64,000 nucleotides of DNA. Origin: Salvelinus alpinus. Taxonomy: Eukaryota; Chordata; Actinopteri; Salmoniformes; Salmonidae. The stretch's first letter is position 1. Each line of letters opens with the position of its first letter. The position numbers and the translations under genes were made by a program. This document shows positions 1 through 12,190 of the stretch, in pieces. The stretch is from contig NC_092120.1 of the NCBI RefSeq assembly GCF_045679555.1, positions 7,960,305 through 8,024,304 of the forward strand, written 5' to 3'. The notes beneath the pieces were generated by a model. It was not told the origin of the DNA, searched no databases, and saw only the letters and a program-made list of their open reading frames with translations.

Positions 1-349
1 ATCCCAGGGAGCAATTCAACATCTTATGTAAGCACTGATGTTTTATAGTAATATCCGGTTGGGACGTAGTCATTTTGTTATGTTGAGGTTGACACATTTT
101 CTCATAAATTGAGACCTGCTTACTCTGATTCTTCAAAACAATACAAAATACCTGAATGTTTAGATTTAAATAGTTATTTTAAGTCAAATATATGGTGTTG
201 TTTAGGCCAAAGGGAAGGGTTTCATAAGTGTCATTCCTAGAGTAAGAAAGAAACTGACATTTGTAATCTATATGAGGCTGTAGATGTGGAACTGCACTCC
301 CCAATCTCAACAGACAGAGATACAGTGTGTCCCTGTTATGCACGTGTTT

Positions 350-400
350 ACCCCCCCCCCCCCCCCCCCCCAAACATACACACACACACACACACACACA
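350..400. repeat. Poly-C run followed by (CA)n
   Basis: About 21 consecutive C residues are followed by a short spacer and a CA dinucleotide array. This is simple sequence. The short frame read through it on the other strand is a low-complexity artefact. Confidence 0.9.
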
Positions 401-843
401 TCTGTACCGTACATATCTCTACTAAGCAGTAAACTAGACTAGCGTATGTGTGCATGCAAGGCCAGGAGCTAGCAACAGCCATAACAGGCTTACATAACCC
501 AGCAGTAACAGCACTGCTCTCTTTCCTATGGAATCTGGGCTTGGTCCCTCAAGGCAAATCACAAAGTGTTGATGTGAGCTGAAGAAGGGATAGGAAGGGG
601 GATGAACCCCAGTGTCATTTTCCTGTAAATGAATTTCATGATAATGTGAGATGAGGCTCTTGTAAGTGTTGCTCAGCTCAGCTCAGACAGATCTTGTGAA
701 TATTACTAATGCATGCAGCTCTGGAATAAGGAAGAGATCTTGTCCCTACCTCCCCTCTTAGCCTTGATGACGACATCATGTCCAATTCTATTTCAGATCA
801 ATTTTAGTGTCCCAGGCTTGTGAGGTTGTCAAGTCTCAGCACC

Positions 844-925
844 CAGAACCAAATCAGCTACTGGATTATGTCTTTTAACATTTTCAAATGTTAAAAGACA
901 TAATCCAGTAGCTGATTTGGTTCTG
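844..925. repeat. Perfect 40-bp inverted repeat with 2-nt loop
   Basis: Positions 844-883 are the exact reverse complement of 886-925, with only two bases (TC) between the arms. No mismatch was seen. The outer end reads CAGAACCAAATCAG and the inner end TTTTAACATTT. No known transposon end was recognised at the borders. Confidence 0.9.
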
Positions 926-1210
926 TGATGAGGGCTGTGATGAGAGACTAGCGGTTGTATAGTAATCCTATACTATACAATTACATATTGCTGTACAGTA
1001 TAGTAGCATTGTTTGTTGTACAGTATGTGTGCTACCACTGTGTTCTAGTCCTATAGTGGGATTGAGGCTTTGTAGCTCTTCATGTTACATTTTTGTAACT
1101 ATGAATTTATCTGTGAAACTGTGTAATTAATTGGCCTAAATACGGCTTAAAAACATTAGAGTCCGGAGGCAAGACTCAGTTATGGAATGCAACGAAGCTA
1201 CAGTAGGACT

Positions 1211-1294
1211 GCTTCCCAAATAGCATCATATTCCCTACATAAGGCTCTGATCAAAAGTAGTGCACTATGGGAAATAGGGTGCCATTTAGGACAT
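1211..1294. mobile_element. Short palindromic MITE-like salmonid repeat
   Basis: The left part ('CATATTCCCT') is an imperfect inverse of the right part ('GAAATAGGGTGCC'), around a 'CAAAAGTAGTGCACTA' core. The same core is met again at 51231-51312. This matches a short palindromic repeat common in salmonid DNA. Boundaries are approximate and there is no coding capacity. Confidence 0.6.
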
Positions 1295-1988
1295 ATCCTT
1301 TTGGTTTGTGTCATTAGGGTACCGGAGAGATGGAGAAAATAACTCTCTCTATTCGTCTTAATTATTTCGTCTTTTAGCCTAGTGTCCTTCTCCCTCCCCT
1401 TTTTTTATTATTTGTATTTTATTGCCGCTACACAAGATGACTGTGGAGGGAAATATTACCTGTCATAACAGCATTGTCATTAATTATTTATTAAAACAAT
1501 TATTCGTTATTCACAAATGATTTGAATTGTAAGATTGCTTTCTCTCTTCTAGCTGCTCATATAGTTTTATAGTTGTAATTTCTCAGCAGCAACCAATTAA
1601 AGGTTAAAGTTATACCTTCAATTAGACACAGCGTTTCTTAAATGCAAACTTTAAAAGTGATCTGTATCCTCTGTCAGTTAATTTAAACTGCTCATTTAGA
1701 TTTAACGTCTCATTCCAGCAGCCCTAGGCATATGGCAGACAGAATAATGTCTGGATACACGGGTAGCAGGCAGCACTATTCTTTTTACTGTGCTTATGCA
1801 GCACTTCTCAAATAGCTGCCACAATAGTACTGTAAGAAAATGTTAAGACTCAATGTATTGACAGAAAAATATTGCAGATGACATGCCTTGTAAGCTGTTT
1901 TTCTCCCCATGTTCCAAATACTATTATGATGTATTAGTACTTAGACCAGAGAATGTAATTTGCCACTAGCTTTTTCTGAGTTTTAAAT

Positions 1989-3523
1989 GCCAAATACATT
2001 TAAACTCAGCATTTCACAATTTCTGACATTTAATCCTGGTAAAAATTCGCTGTCTTAGGTCAGTTAGGATCACCACTTTATTTTAAGAATGTGATATGTC
2101 AGAATAAAAGTAGAGAGAATTATTTATTTCAGCTTTTATTTCTTTCATCACATTCCCAGTGGGTCAGAAGTTTACATACACTCAATTAGTATTTGGTAGC
2201 ATTGCCTTTAAATTGTTTAACTTGGGTCAAACGATTCGGGTAGACTTCCACAAGCTTCCCACAATAAGTTCGGTGAATTTTGGCCCATTCCTCCTGACAG
2301 AGCTGGTGTAACTGAGTCAGGTTTGAAGGCCTCCTTGCTCGCACACGCTTTTCAGTTCTGCCCACACATTATCTATGGGATTGAGGTCAGGGCTTTGTGA
2401 TAGCCACTCCAATACCTTGACTTTGTTGTCCTTAAGCCATTTTGCCACAACTTTGGAAGTATGCTTGGGGTCATTGTCCATTTGAAAGACCCATTTGTGA
2501 CCAAGTTTTAACTTCCTGACTGATGTCTTGAGATGTTGCTTCAATATATCCACATCATATTCCTACCTCATGATGCCATCTATTTTGTGAAGTGCACCAG
2601 TCATTCCTGCAGCAAAGCACCACCACAACATGATGCTGCCACCCCCGTGGTTCACGGTTGGGATGGTGTTCTTCGGCTTGCAAGCCTCCCCCCTTTTCCT
2701 CCAAACACAACGATGGTCATTATGGCCAAACAGTTTTATTTTTGTTTCATCAGACCAGAGGACATTTCTCCAAAAAGTACGATCTTTGTCCCCATGTGCA
2801 GTTGCAAACCTTAGTCTGGCTTTTTTATGGCGGTTTTGGAGCAGTGGCTTCTTCCTTGCTGAGAGGCCTTTCAGGTTATGTCGATATAGGACTCGTTATA
2901 CTGTGGATATAGATACTTTTGTACCTGTTTCCTCCAGCATCTTCACAAGGTCCTTTGCTGTTGTTCTGGGATTGATTTACACTTTTCGCACCAAAGTACG
3001 TTCATCTCTAGGAGACGTCTCCTTTCTGAGCAGTATGACGGCTGCAGGTCCCATGGTGTTTATACTTGCGTACTATTGTCTGTACAGATGAACGTGGTAC
3101 CTTCAGGCATTTGGAAATTGCTCCCAAGTATGAACCCAAGGATGATGTCAAGCAAAGAGGCACTGAGCTTGAAGGTAAGCCTTGAAATACATCCACAAGT
3201 ACACCTCCAATTGACTCAAATGATGTCAATCAGAAGCTTATAAAGCCATGACATCATTTTCTGGAATTTTCCAAGCTGTTTAAAGGCACAGTCAGTTTAG
3301 TGTGTGTAAACTTCTGACCCACTGGAATTGTGACACAGTGAATTATAAGTGAAATAATCTGTCTGTAAACAATTGCTGGAAAAATTACTTGTGTCATGCA
3401 CAAAGTAGATGTCCTAACCGACTTGCCAAAACTATAGTTTGTTAACAATAAATTTGTAGAGTGGTTGAAAAACAAGTTTTAATGACTCCAACCTAAGTGT
3501 ATGTAAACTTCCGACTTCAACTG
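1989..3523 (-). mobile_element. Tc1-like transposon, left end truncated
   Basis: The right terminus is the salmonid Tc1 end (…CCGACTTCAACTG) followed by TA at 3524-3525. The left side begins inside the element at 'CCAAATACATTTAAACTC', so roughly the outer 35-40 bp of the left inverted repeat is missing. The subterminal sequence 'GGGTCAGAAGTTTACATACA' is present at 2161. Transposase sequence lies on the minus strand and is broken. Copies of the same family lie at 6741, 47263 and 55740. Confidence 0.85.
2187..3170 (-). pseudogene. Tc1 transposase pseudogene
   Basis: Read on the minus strand, this is a Tc1/mariner DDE transposase remnant. The C-terminal third is clear ([17 protein letters not shown], then [13 protein letters not shown]), with the second catalytic Asp. 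The glutamate that normally follows in 'PIENVW' reads Asp here. The N-terminal helix-turn-helix part is damaged: the bases around the usual MGKSKEIS start are deleted and the frame is lost in several places. The copy cannot make an active enzyme. It is one of four relatives in the window and the closest to the 5' edge of the Tc1 cluster. Confidence 0.8.
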
Positions 3524-3529
3524 TATATA

Positions 3530-4158
3530 CACTACCGTTCAAAAGTTTGGGGTCACTTAGAAATATCTTCTTTTTTTTAAAGAAAAGCAACTTTTTGCCC
3601 CATTAAAATAACATTATAATGATCAGAAATTCAGAGTACACATTGTTAATGTTGTAAATGACTATTGTAGGTGGAAACGGCAGATTTTTTATGGAATATC
3701 TACATAGGCGTACAGAGGCCCATTATCAGCAACCATCACTCCTGTGTTCCAATGGCACGTTGTGTTAGCTAATCCAAGTTTAGAATTTTAAAAGGCTAAT
3801 TGATCATTAGAAAACCCTTTTGCAATTATGTTAGCACAGCTGGAAACTGTTGTTCTGATTAAAGAAGCAATAAAACTGGCCTTCTTTAGACTATTTGAGT
3901 ATCTAGAGCATCAGCATTTGTGGGTTCGATTACAGGCTCAAAATGGACAGAAACAAAGACCTTTCTTCTGACACTCGTCAGTCTATTCTTGTTCTGCGAA
4001 ATTAAGGCTATTCCATGCAAGAAATTGCCAAGAAACTGAAGATCTGGTACAACGCCGTGTACTACTCTCTTCACAGAACAGAGCAAACTGGCTCTAACCA
4101 GAATAGAAAGAGGAGTGGGAGGCCCCGGTGCACAACTGAGCAAGAGGACAAATACATT
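3530..4158 (+). mobile_element. 5' part of a second Tc1-like family, truncated
   Basis: The element starts with CACTACCGTTCAAAAG next to a TA and directly abuts the Tc1 copy ending at 3523. It continues through a non-coding leader into the first part of a transposase, then stops abruptly near 4158. No right inverted repeat is seen. Its TIR differs from that of the neighbouring Tc1 copies, so it is a separate family. Confidence 0.75.
3943..4158 (+). pseudogene. Tc1-like transposase N-terminal fragment
   Basis: From the ATG at 3943 the frame reads MDRNKDLSSDTRQSILVLRN, then a stop codon, then GYSMQEIAKKLKIW and SGRPRCTTEQEDKYI. The first part is the paired-like helix-turn-helix that binds transposon ends. 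The 'GRP' motif before the catalytic domain is visible. The DDE domain is absent because the element is truncated. An in-frame TAA near residue 23 makes it non-functional. Confidence 0.7.
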
Positions 4159-4189
4159 AATTTATACTTATAAAAATCCTTCATTAATC

Positions 4190-4850
4190 TGTCTCCTCCC
4201 CTTCATCTACACTGATTGAAGTGGATTTAACAAGTGACATCAATAAGAGATCATAGCTTTCCCCTGGTCTGTCAAAAGCTCCGAGGAAGGCCTTGAGGCA
4301 GATACATTAAGCTTATTAAAGAGCAGTGAGACTAGCAAGAGCAGTGTGTCGGTTTCTTCATTTTTCTCATCTTATTCAACTGTTACCATGCACCTTCAAC
4401 AAAGAGTGCCTCTTGAATTTTGGACCTGGTCAGTCTATGTCATGGAAAGAGCAGGTGTTCCTAATGTATTGTACACTCAGTGTATATAGAATCAAGATTA
4501 ATTAAATATTGGGAATTCAAATTTGTGGGAATTTTACTCTGAAGTATTTAATACTGCATGGACTAAATCAAATAGAGTGCTCTGCTCAGCACTACCAATC
4601 CGTTGTGAATATTTTCCTGGAGAGAACACAAACCCTGTGACTTTTAGAGAGGAAGCATGAGCTCATGTTTCATACCTCACGTAAAAAGCGGATGAAGTAT
4701 TATGTCAATTTAAAAGCACTGGGAAATGTCCTCTTTGATTTCCATATGACAAAAATGTAAATAATCACTCTTTCTTCATCTACATTGATTGAAGTGGATT
4801 TAACAAGTGACATCAATAAGGGATCATAGCTTTCACATGGATTCACCTGG
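4190..4850. repeat. Duplicated dispersed repeat fragments
   Basis: The segment around 'TTCATCTACACTGATTGAAG' at about 4203 recurs at about 4777 with almost the same sequence, both followed by 'AACAAGTGACATCAATAAG'. Between them lies 'GGAAAGAGCAGGTGTTCCTA' and the 'GTACACTCAGTGTATA' end typical of a salmonid Tc1-related repeat. No open frame of note. The family assignment is tentative. Confidence 0.5.
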
Positions 4851-5748
4851 TCAGCAGTAGCGGAGCGTGGGTAAAGTCACTGATGAAGCCATGCCAGTAA
4901 AAAAGCCATATTACAACCGATGTGATAATTGCGCTGTTTGCTCTATAACCCCTTCGATCATACACCACCGCGATATACAATAAGGCGTGACAACAAAAAG
5001 ACAACAGTCGCACAGATGCGGAATAAATTAAACTACACATACTTTTGTTTCATCACAAAACCGGAGAGCAGCATCTGTCCGGTGAAGTCCACAAAGCAAA
5101 TATTGCATACCAACAGTTATCACCTACAGCATGGTCAAGCACGTAAACATTTTAGACAGTTTACTAAACAACTGCTGATTTAGAACCACGGAGTTACCGC
5201 AAGTCAGCACAAAGACATCAGGAGCACTGCTATTCCAGCACCAAATATATTTCAACATCATCAAATCAACAAGGCTATATATGTTTAGTAGAATACGCTG
5301 AAAACAAACAAAGATACAAAAACAACTTAGTCCAATCAATTTAGCTAAATATCATGTGGCTGTCCATGGTACTGATTTCTGTGCGTGTGTGTGTGTGTGT
5401 GCATGCGTGCGTGCGTGCGCAAGTAAAATACTTTTTTTTTTTACTCACCTGACTAGTTGAACGCCAATGCTATCCTCCTCTCTTTCATGTTGGCAAAACG
5501 GTCTATGGCTCTGTCATACAGTACACTTTTAGTTGTTGTTGTCATAGACTACCTAGTTAGCTAAAATGCTTGCTAGGCTGACTTCCTCACATGGGCAGCA
5601 ATGAACCAGCTAAGTTAGCTAGCAAGCTAGTTAACGGGAGCATACTAGGCTACATCTAGGCTACATGTTGAACTTCAAATCGTCTCAGGCCAGTGGCACA
5701 ACATATTCATTTATGGTAAAATCAAAATCCGCATCATTATCATTGGCC
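4851..5748. other. Non-coding stretch, nothing recognised
   Basis: No gene, splice pattern or known repeat was recognised here, apart from a short (GT)n/(GTGC)n run near 5385-5420 and a short T run near 5433. The small open frames lack any family resemblance. Confidence 0.5.
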
Positions 5749-6003
5749 TATACTTAAGCAATAAGGACCGAGGGGGTGTGGTATATGGCCAATATACCAT
5801 GGCTAAGGGCTGTTCTCTGCACGACGCAACGCCATATATCCATATATCACAAACCCTGAGGTGCCTTAGTGTTATTATAAACTGGTTACCAACGTAATTA
5901 GAGCAGTAAAAATACATATTTTGTCATACCCATGGTATACAGGTCTGATATATCACGGCTTTCAACCAATCAGCATTCAGGGCTCGAACTACCCAGTTTA
6001 TAA
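5749..6003. mobile_element. Palindromic MITE ('GTGGTATATGGCCAATATACC' family)
   Basis: The sequence contains the repeat core GGTGTGGTATATGGCC with its inverse ATATACCATGG, then GTTATTATAAACTGGTTACC and the end 'CCAATCAGCATTCAGGGC'. This is a known kind of palindromic non-autonomous element that is abundant in salmonid introns. Borders are estimated from the conserved TACTTAAGCAATAAGG and CAGTTTATAA ends. Confidence 0.75.
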
Positions 6004-6566
6004 AGAGAATTAAGTCAAAACCACAAGTCCAAATCCCCATCTCCATCCACAGTTTAGGAAAGGTTTGATTTAGCAAGCTAGGTACTGCAGGACATCAACA
6101 CAAGCAGAGCAGAAACTGACACCTTTATCAGAAAATGACATTTTGCAAAGGAAATTATTTGATTGGTCTGAAGCCAAATACAAACAGCCTCCCTTGGGGG
6201 GCGTTTTGCTGCACCATGACAACCCACAGTTGAGCTCAGCTCAACGCTGATTGGCTAAGTATTGTATAATTTGTTTATCAGGGAAGGCCAAATGTTTGCT
6301 GGCATCAATCAATCAAATGCTACGGCGGCAAAATATTATACTATTTTGGTCAAGACAGCATCAGATACATGGTATACACATACTGAGACAGAGGGGCGCT
6401 GTTTTCCTCACTCTGATGATTTCTCCGGTGAGATTCAGTCACTTGTTAATTGACAGAAAATTATGAAAACACAGGGAGAGACGAAAGATATATTATTTTA
6501 TAATTTAAATGTTTTTATTGGTCAAATATTTGGGAAAGCCTTGGCATCCACAAATACACGCCACTG

Positions 6567-6680
6567 TTGGTCAGTCTGTCATGGAAAGAGCAGGTGTTTA
6601 ACACTTTTTTGGTTACTACGTGATTCCATATGTGTTATTTCATAGTTTTGACGTCTTCACTATTATTTTACAATGTAGAA
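6567..6680. mobile_element. Tc1-family 3' end fragment
   Basis: The stretch reads 'GGTTACTACGTGATTCCATA' and 'TTTCATAGTTTTGACGTC', a typical sub-terminal part of a fish Tc1 family. No intact terminus is present. It is followed by an AT-rich microsatellite (about 6705-6740), into which the next Tc1 element inserted. Confidence 0.55.
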
Positions 6681-6777
6681 AAACCATTGAAAAACCCTCG
6701 TACTGTATATATATATATAAATATATATATAGCTATATATAGTTGAAGTCGGAAGTTTACATACACTTAGGTTAGAG

Positions 6778-8647
6778 TGTAACGGTACTCGTCCTCGTCT
6801 GATGACAAGTATGAAAGATCGGACCAATGTGCAGCGTGGTAAGTGTCCATTTTAATGAAATCCAACTGAACATGAACACTGAATGACAAAACAACAAAAG
6901 AGAATGAACGAGACTGAAACAGTTCTGTATGGAAAAAACACAGACACAGAAAACAACTACCCACAACCCATAGTGGGAAAACAGGCTACCTAAGTATGAT
7001 TCTCAATCAGAGACAACGATCGACAGCTGCCTCTGATTGAGAACCATACCAGGCCAAACACAGAAATACAAAACCTAGACTACAAAACATATAATGCCCA
7101 CCCCAACTCACGCCCTGACCAAACTAAAATAAAGACATAAAAAATGAACTAAGGTCAGAACGTGACAGTACCCCCCCCCCCCCCCCCCCCCCAAAGGTGC
7201 GGACTCCGGCCGCAAAACCTGAACCTATAGGGGAGGGTCTGGGTGGGCATCTCACCACGGTAGTGGCTCTGGTGCGGGACGTGGGCCCCACTCCACCATA
7301 GTCTTGGCCCACTTAGGTGGCGCCTTTGGAGCGGCGACCCTCGCCACCGACCCCGGACTGGGGACCCTTGCAGCGGGCGCCGGATAGACGGGAGACTCTG
7401 GCAGCGCCGGAGTGAAGGTCGACTCTGGCAGCTCCTGACTGACGGGCGGCTCTGGCAGCTCCTGACCGACGGGCGGCTCTGGCAGCTCCTGACCGACGGG
7501 CGGCTCTGGCAGCTCCTGACCGACGGGCGGCTCTGGCAGCTCCTGACCGATGGGCGGATCTGGCAGCTCCTGACAGACGGGCGGCTCTGGCAGCTCAGGA
7601 CAGACGGGCGGCTCTGGCAGCTCAGGACAGACGGGTGGCTCTGGCAGCTCCGGACTGACGAGAGAACCTGGAGGGAGGAGACGGAGAGACAACCTGGTGC
7701 GTGGGGCTGCCACAGGACCCACCAGGCTGGGGAGACCTACAGGAGGCCTGGTGTGTGGAGGAGGCACCGGATGGACCGGGCTGTGGGGGAGCACTGGAGC
7801 TCTGGTGCGCAGCCTTGGCACCACTCCTCCAGGCTGGATGACCACTTTAGCCCGGCCCCTCCAGAGTGCAGGCACAGGTCGAACCGGGCTGTGGGGGAGC
7901 ACTGGAGATCTGGTGCATACTACTCGCACCTCTCCCTTAGGCTCAATGCCCACATTCGCCCGGCACGGGCGGAGCGCAGGCATAGGACGCACTGCACCCT
8001 CCCAGCGCCCCGGAGACACAGCACGCAGAGCCGGCGCAGGATACCCTGGACCGAAACGGCGTACCGGAGACCAGACACGCTGAGCCGGCACAACACGCCC
8101 TGGCTGGATGCCCACTCTCGCATGGCATTTGCGGGGGGCTGGCCTATAGCGCTCTGGGCTATGAGCGCGTACTGGCGACACCGTGCGCTCCACCGCATAA
8201 CACGGTGCCTGACCAGTACAACGCTGCTTTCGGTAAGCACGAGGAGTGGGCTCAGGTCTCCAACCTGACTCCGCCACACTCCCCGTGTGCCCCACCCAAA
8301 AACTTTTTGGGCTGCCTCTCGTGCCTCTCACGCTGCCGTGCTACCTCCTCATATCGCCTCCAGTTCTTCCTTGGGGTGGCGATATTCCCCAGCCTGTGCC
8401 CAGGGTCCCTTACCGTCTAGTATCTCCTCCCAAGTCCAGGAGTCCAGAACCCTCTGCTCCTGGTTACCACGCTGCTTGGTCCTTTTTTGGTGGGTAGTTC
8501 TGTAACGGTACTCGTCCTCGTCTGATGACGAGTATGAAAGATCGGACCAATGTGCAGCGTGGTAAGTGTCCATTTTAATGAAATCCAACTGAACATGAAC
8601 ACTGAATGACAAAACAACAAAAGAGAATGAACGAGACTAAAACAGTT
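6778..8647 (-). mobile_element. LTR retrotransposon copy A (proline-rich family)
   Basis: The 3' LTR is at 6778-7167 (on the + strand TGTAACGG…AACGTGACA). The 5' LTR starts at 8501 and is cut off at about 8647, where it matches only the first ~147 bp. The strand is fixed by the polypurine tract (22 C on +, 7171-7192) next to the 6778 LTR. The interior carries only a proline-rich frame, without integrase or reverse transcriptase. The right LTR end and its target duplication were lost in a deletion that also removed part of the host Tc1. Confidence 0.8.
7252..8612 (-). pseudogene. Proline-rich LTR-element protein, copy A (frameshifted)
   Basis: The frame starts at the LTR-borne ATG region (AHWSDLSYSSSDEDEYRYRT) and crosses the LTR border into RTTHQKRTKQR. 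It reads to a stop near 8349 and resumes in another frame as a 359-residue stretch (7252-8331). This contains 'TPRAYR', 'GQAPCYAVE', alternating SPVRxHSP / RPVPALR units, RTRLSLRLLPPG, and about eight copies of a 9-residue ELPEPPVxx unit. The end (TMVEWGPRPAPEPLPW) matches copy B. No zinc knuckle, protease or polymerase motif is seen. The function is unknown; it occupies the place of gag. Confidence 0.65.
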
Positions 8648-8659
8648 TATACGCAAGTA

Positions 8660-9530
<871 letters not shown>

Positions 9531-9884
9531 CCCAAGTTAAACAATTTAAAGGCAATGCTACCAAATACTAATTGAGTGTATGTAACTTCTGACCCACTGG
9601 GAATGTGATGAAAGAAATAAAAGCTGAAATAAATCATTCTCTCTACTATTATTCGGATATTTCACATTCTTAAAACAAAGTGGTGATCCTAATTGACCTA
9701 AGACAGGGAATTTTTACTAGGATTAAATGTCAGGAATTGTGAAAAACGGAGGTTAAATGTATTTGGCTAAGGTGTATGTAAATGTACGACTTCAACTGTA
9801 TATATATATTATAACTTGTAATGTCCTCATTCAACACAGTATCTGACCAAGTAGGTCTGCATCTGCGTGTTTGTGTGTGTGTAG

Positions 9885-10349
9885 GAAGATCTCTGCAGCT
9901 ACGCACCACCAGGCTGTGGATTACAACATCTTTGAGGGCATGGAATGCCACGGTGTTCCCGTGGTGACCATCTCCAGAGGGAAGGTGGTCTATGAGAGAG
10001 GTCAGCTGAAGACCCAGCCAGGACAGGGCCGCTTCGTCCCCAGACAGCCCTACGCGGAGTTCATCTACAAACGAGTCAACCAGAGGGAACAGGTCTGTCT
10101 CAATATTATGGAGTCTTGTGACATATCGCTTTATTATAAAGTTTCATCATGTTCCGTGACTACATCTATAATGTGCTATTCATGTATTTATAAGGCCCAA
10201 TAACACTTTATAAGAAGTTTCTTCAAGTGTTGTAGTTATACCTGTGTTATTAACTGTGGTTTTTAAAAAGCTGTTTGTTTGTTTTCCAGGTGGGACAGCC
10301 TAGTCCTGTAATCAGGAAGCCTTATGATGGTGAAATCATCGCCATATAA
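9885..10349 (+). CDS. dpys: Dihydropyrimidinase, last two coding exons
   Basis: Exon 9885-10092 follows an acceptor (TGTGTGTAG) and ends at a donor (GAACAG/GTCTGT). The next exon, 10290-10349, follows TTTTCCAG and ends in TAA. Together they read [20 protein letters not shown], then [37 protein letters not shown] and [14 protein letters not shown]. This is the C-terminal end of dihydropyrimidinase, the cytosolic zinc enzyme that opens the ring of dihydrouracil and dihydrothymine in pyrimidine breakdown. HGVP and '[10 protein letters not shown]' favour dpys over the CRMP/DPYSL paralogues (SPLVVISQGK). The zinc-binding and catalytic residues are encoded by exons upstream of the window. The C-terminal tail after PYDGE is shorter than in mammals. 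dcstamp and rims2 follow, as in other vertebrates. Confidence 0.9.
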
Positions 10350-10585
10350 AGGAATGGAACTCTTCATGAAAGAGACTGTTTAGCTCAGGATCTACATGCA
10401 AAATGTTCTGTGAATTTTGTTATGCTGGACCAAGATAAAATGCATGTTTGTTTGAATGCAGATGCCAGTCAATGTTTTGATTCTGATGATATTATGTTGC
10501 CAAACTATTTAGTACAATTTATACAATTGCATAACATGTATTATGTTATTACTATGTGAAATAAACACTTGCATCGTTATATTTG
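10350..10585 (+). other. dpys: dpys 3' UTR with AATAAA at 10560
   Basis: After the TAA at 10347-10349 there are about 210 bases of AT-rich sequence, then a canonical AATAAA at 10560-10565. Cleavage is expected 10-30 bases later. The sequence then changes to GATGATGGT microsatellite-like repeats (about 10586). Confidence 0.7.
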
Positions 10586-11202
10586 ATGATGATGGTGATG
10601 ATGATGCCCATTTAAACACTTAACTTCCAACAATGTCTTTGTTACTGTATGTTTGTGTCTGGCATGTTGGACATTGGATGAGAGTCTACCATTACCTCCG
10701 TGTTAGACTATGGCCGTTATACCATCAAATGCAGGTTGTCTAGAAGCTAATTTCCAGTTGAGCTGACATCCACAGCGTTTACCATGAACATGAGCTTCAC
10801 AAACTCTGGGGGAAATTGTCGGTAGTGCAGGGCGCAGTGCTGTTGTCACACAGCATCACATTCCACATTGGGATTGTCTCCTACTGGGCATTCTGGCATG
10901 CTGGCGTGGTACTGAGCTACTGGGGCTCTGCAGACATAATGTGAGTTTATCAGACGAAACGCTACAGGTGGCAGCAGTGTGTGAGTCACAGTCAGCCCAC
11001 TCATCTCTGTGCCTGCTCTGTCGCTCTGCCTTCTCTTTCACTGTGCCTTCTCTCAGTAGCAGACCTGGGTTAAAATAGTATATATTTTCTTTCAAACACT
11101 TACACTGCACTTTACTGAGTTGACTTTCCTGGCACAATTGAGCAATGACATGTCCAATTGTGGTATTAGGCAACATTTTTCACATGATCCTTTATCTTCA
11201 TA
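10586..11202. other. Intergenic spacer dpys-dcstamp, nothing coding
   Basis: A short GATGAT/GGT run is followed by unique sequence. No splice-bounded or conserved frame was recognised. The 106-codon minus-strand frame at 10856-11176 has no family resemblance and ends at a transposon border. Confidence 0.5.
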
Positions 11203-11673
11203 TACAGTGGGGTCTGACATTATTGAGGCCCTTGATAAAGATGAGCAAAAATAATGAATATACTGTGCTCCCCAAAGTTTTGAAAATGATATTATTTTAT
11301 ACTAATACACTGCTGAAGAGAAAAGGTAAGGGTAAAAATGATTGACACCCCGGTTTTCAATATCTCACCTTGCGAGGATAACAACACTGAGCTTTTTTCT
11401 AAAATGTTTTATGAGTTGGAGAACACATTGGGAGCGATCTTAGACACTTCAATGGGGTTCATGTCTGAGACTGCCATTGCAAAATTTTGATTTTTGTAAA
11501 CAATTAACTATTTCTTTGTGGATTTTGATGGGTGCTTTGGGTTATTGTCTTGCTAGACGATCCACTTGAGGTCAAGTTTCAGCCTCCTGTCAGAGGCAAC
11601 AAGGTTTTTGGCTAAAATGTCCTTGTACTGGGTAAGGATCATGATGTGCTTCTACACCTGCATTGCTTGCTGT

Positions 11674-11758
11674 TTGGGGTTTTAGGCTGGGTTTCTGTAC
11701 AGCACTTTGAGATATCAGCTGATGTAAGAAGGGCTATATAAATACATTTGATTTGATG
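11674..11758 (+). mobile_element. LINE/SINE 3' tail fragment
   Basis: Contains GGTTTCTGTACAGCACTTTG, GATATCAGCTGATGTAAGAA and the terminal TATAAATACATTTGATTTGA. This is the 3' tail shared by an abundant salmonid retroposon family. It is only the tail, so it is a heavily 5'-truncated insertion inside the older transposon. Confidence 0.6.
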
Positions 11759-11961
11759 AAATTGACCTTAACAAGGGCCCCAGGACCAGTTGAGGCAAAA
11801 TAGCCCCATAACATCAAAGATCCATCACCATATTTTACAGTGGGTATGTGGTGCTTTTCTGCTTATACATTCTCATTTATGAGCTCTATTTTCATGTCAT
11901 CCAACAAATGTAAACACCTGGAGTTTGCTAAATGACATTGGCAATTGGATTGAACCGGTGC

Positions 11962-12190
11962 TGTCACGCCCTGACCTTAGAGAGACGTTTTATTTCTCTA
12001 TTTGGTTAGGTCAGGGTGTGGTTTGGGTGGGCATTCTATGTTTTCTATTTCTTTGCTTTTGGCCGAGTGTGGTTCCCAATCAGAGGCAGCTGTCTATCGT
12101 TGTCTCTGATTGGGGATCATACTTAGGCAGCCCTTTTCCCACCTAATGTTGTGGGTAATTATTTATTTTCTATTTGTGTTTGTGTGCGCC
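11962..12190 (+). mobile_element. LTR fragment of the proline-rich family
   Basis: Starts with TGTCACGCCCTGACCTTAG, as does the solo LTR at 41323. It continues with TTTGGCCGAGTGTGGTTCCC, the hairpin AATCAGAG…CTCTGATT (about 12075-12114) and 'GGGGATCATACTTAGGCA'. It loses similarity near 12190, before the polyadenylation signal and the ACCGTTACA end. It is a truncated LTR inside the 11205-12350 transposon. Confidence 0.7.

Larger units (their letters stand above)
1..1988. other. Non-coding stretch upstream of dpys exons, probably intron
   Basis: No exon could be recognised here. The dpys exon at 9885 opens in mid-protein, so earlier dpys exons must lie upstream. None of the residues expected just before '[11 protein letters not shown]' was found between 1 and 9884, so this stretch is probably intron. 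It holds a poly-C/CA tract, a perfect 40-bp palindrome and a MITE-like palindrome, listed separately. Confidence 0.5.

Noticed and set aside
7697-8268. Two + strand frames across copy A of the LTR element
   Set aside because: They are shadows of the minus-strand proline-rich frame, as shown by agreement of the minus reading with copies B and C.
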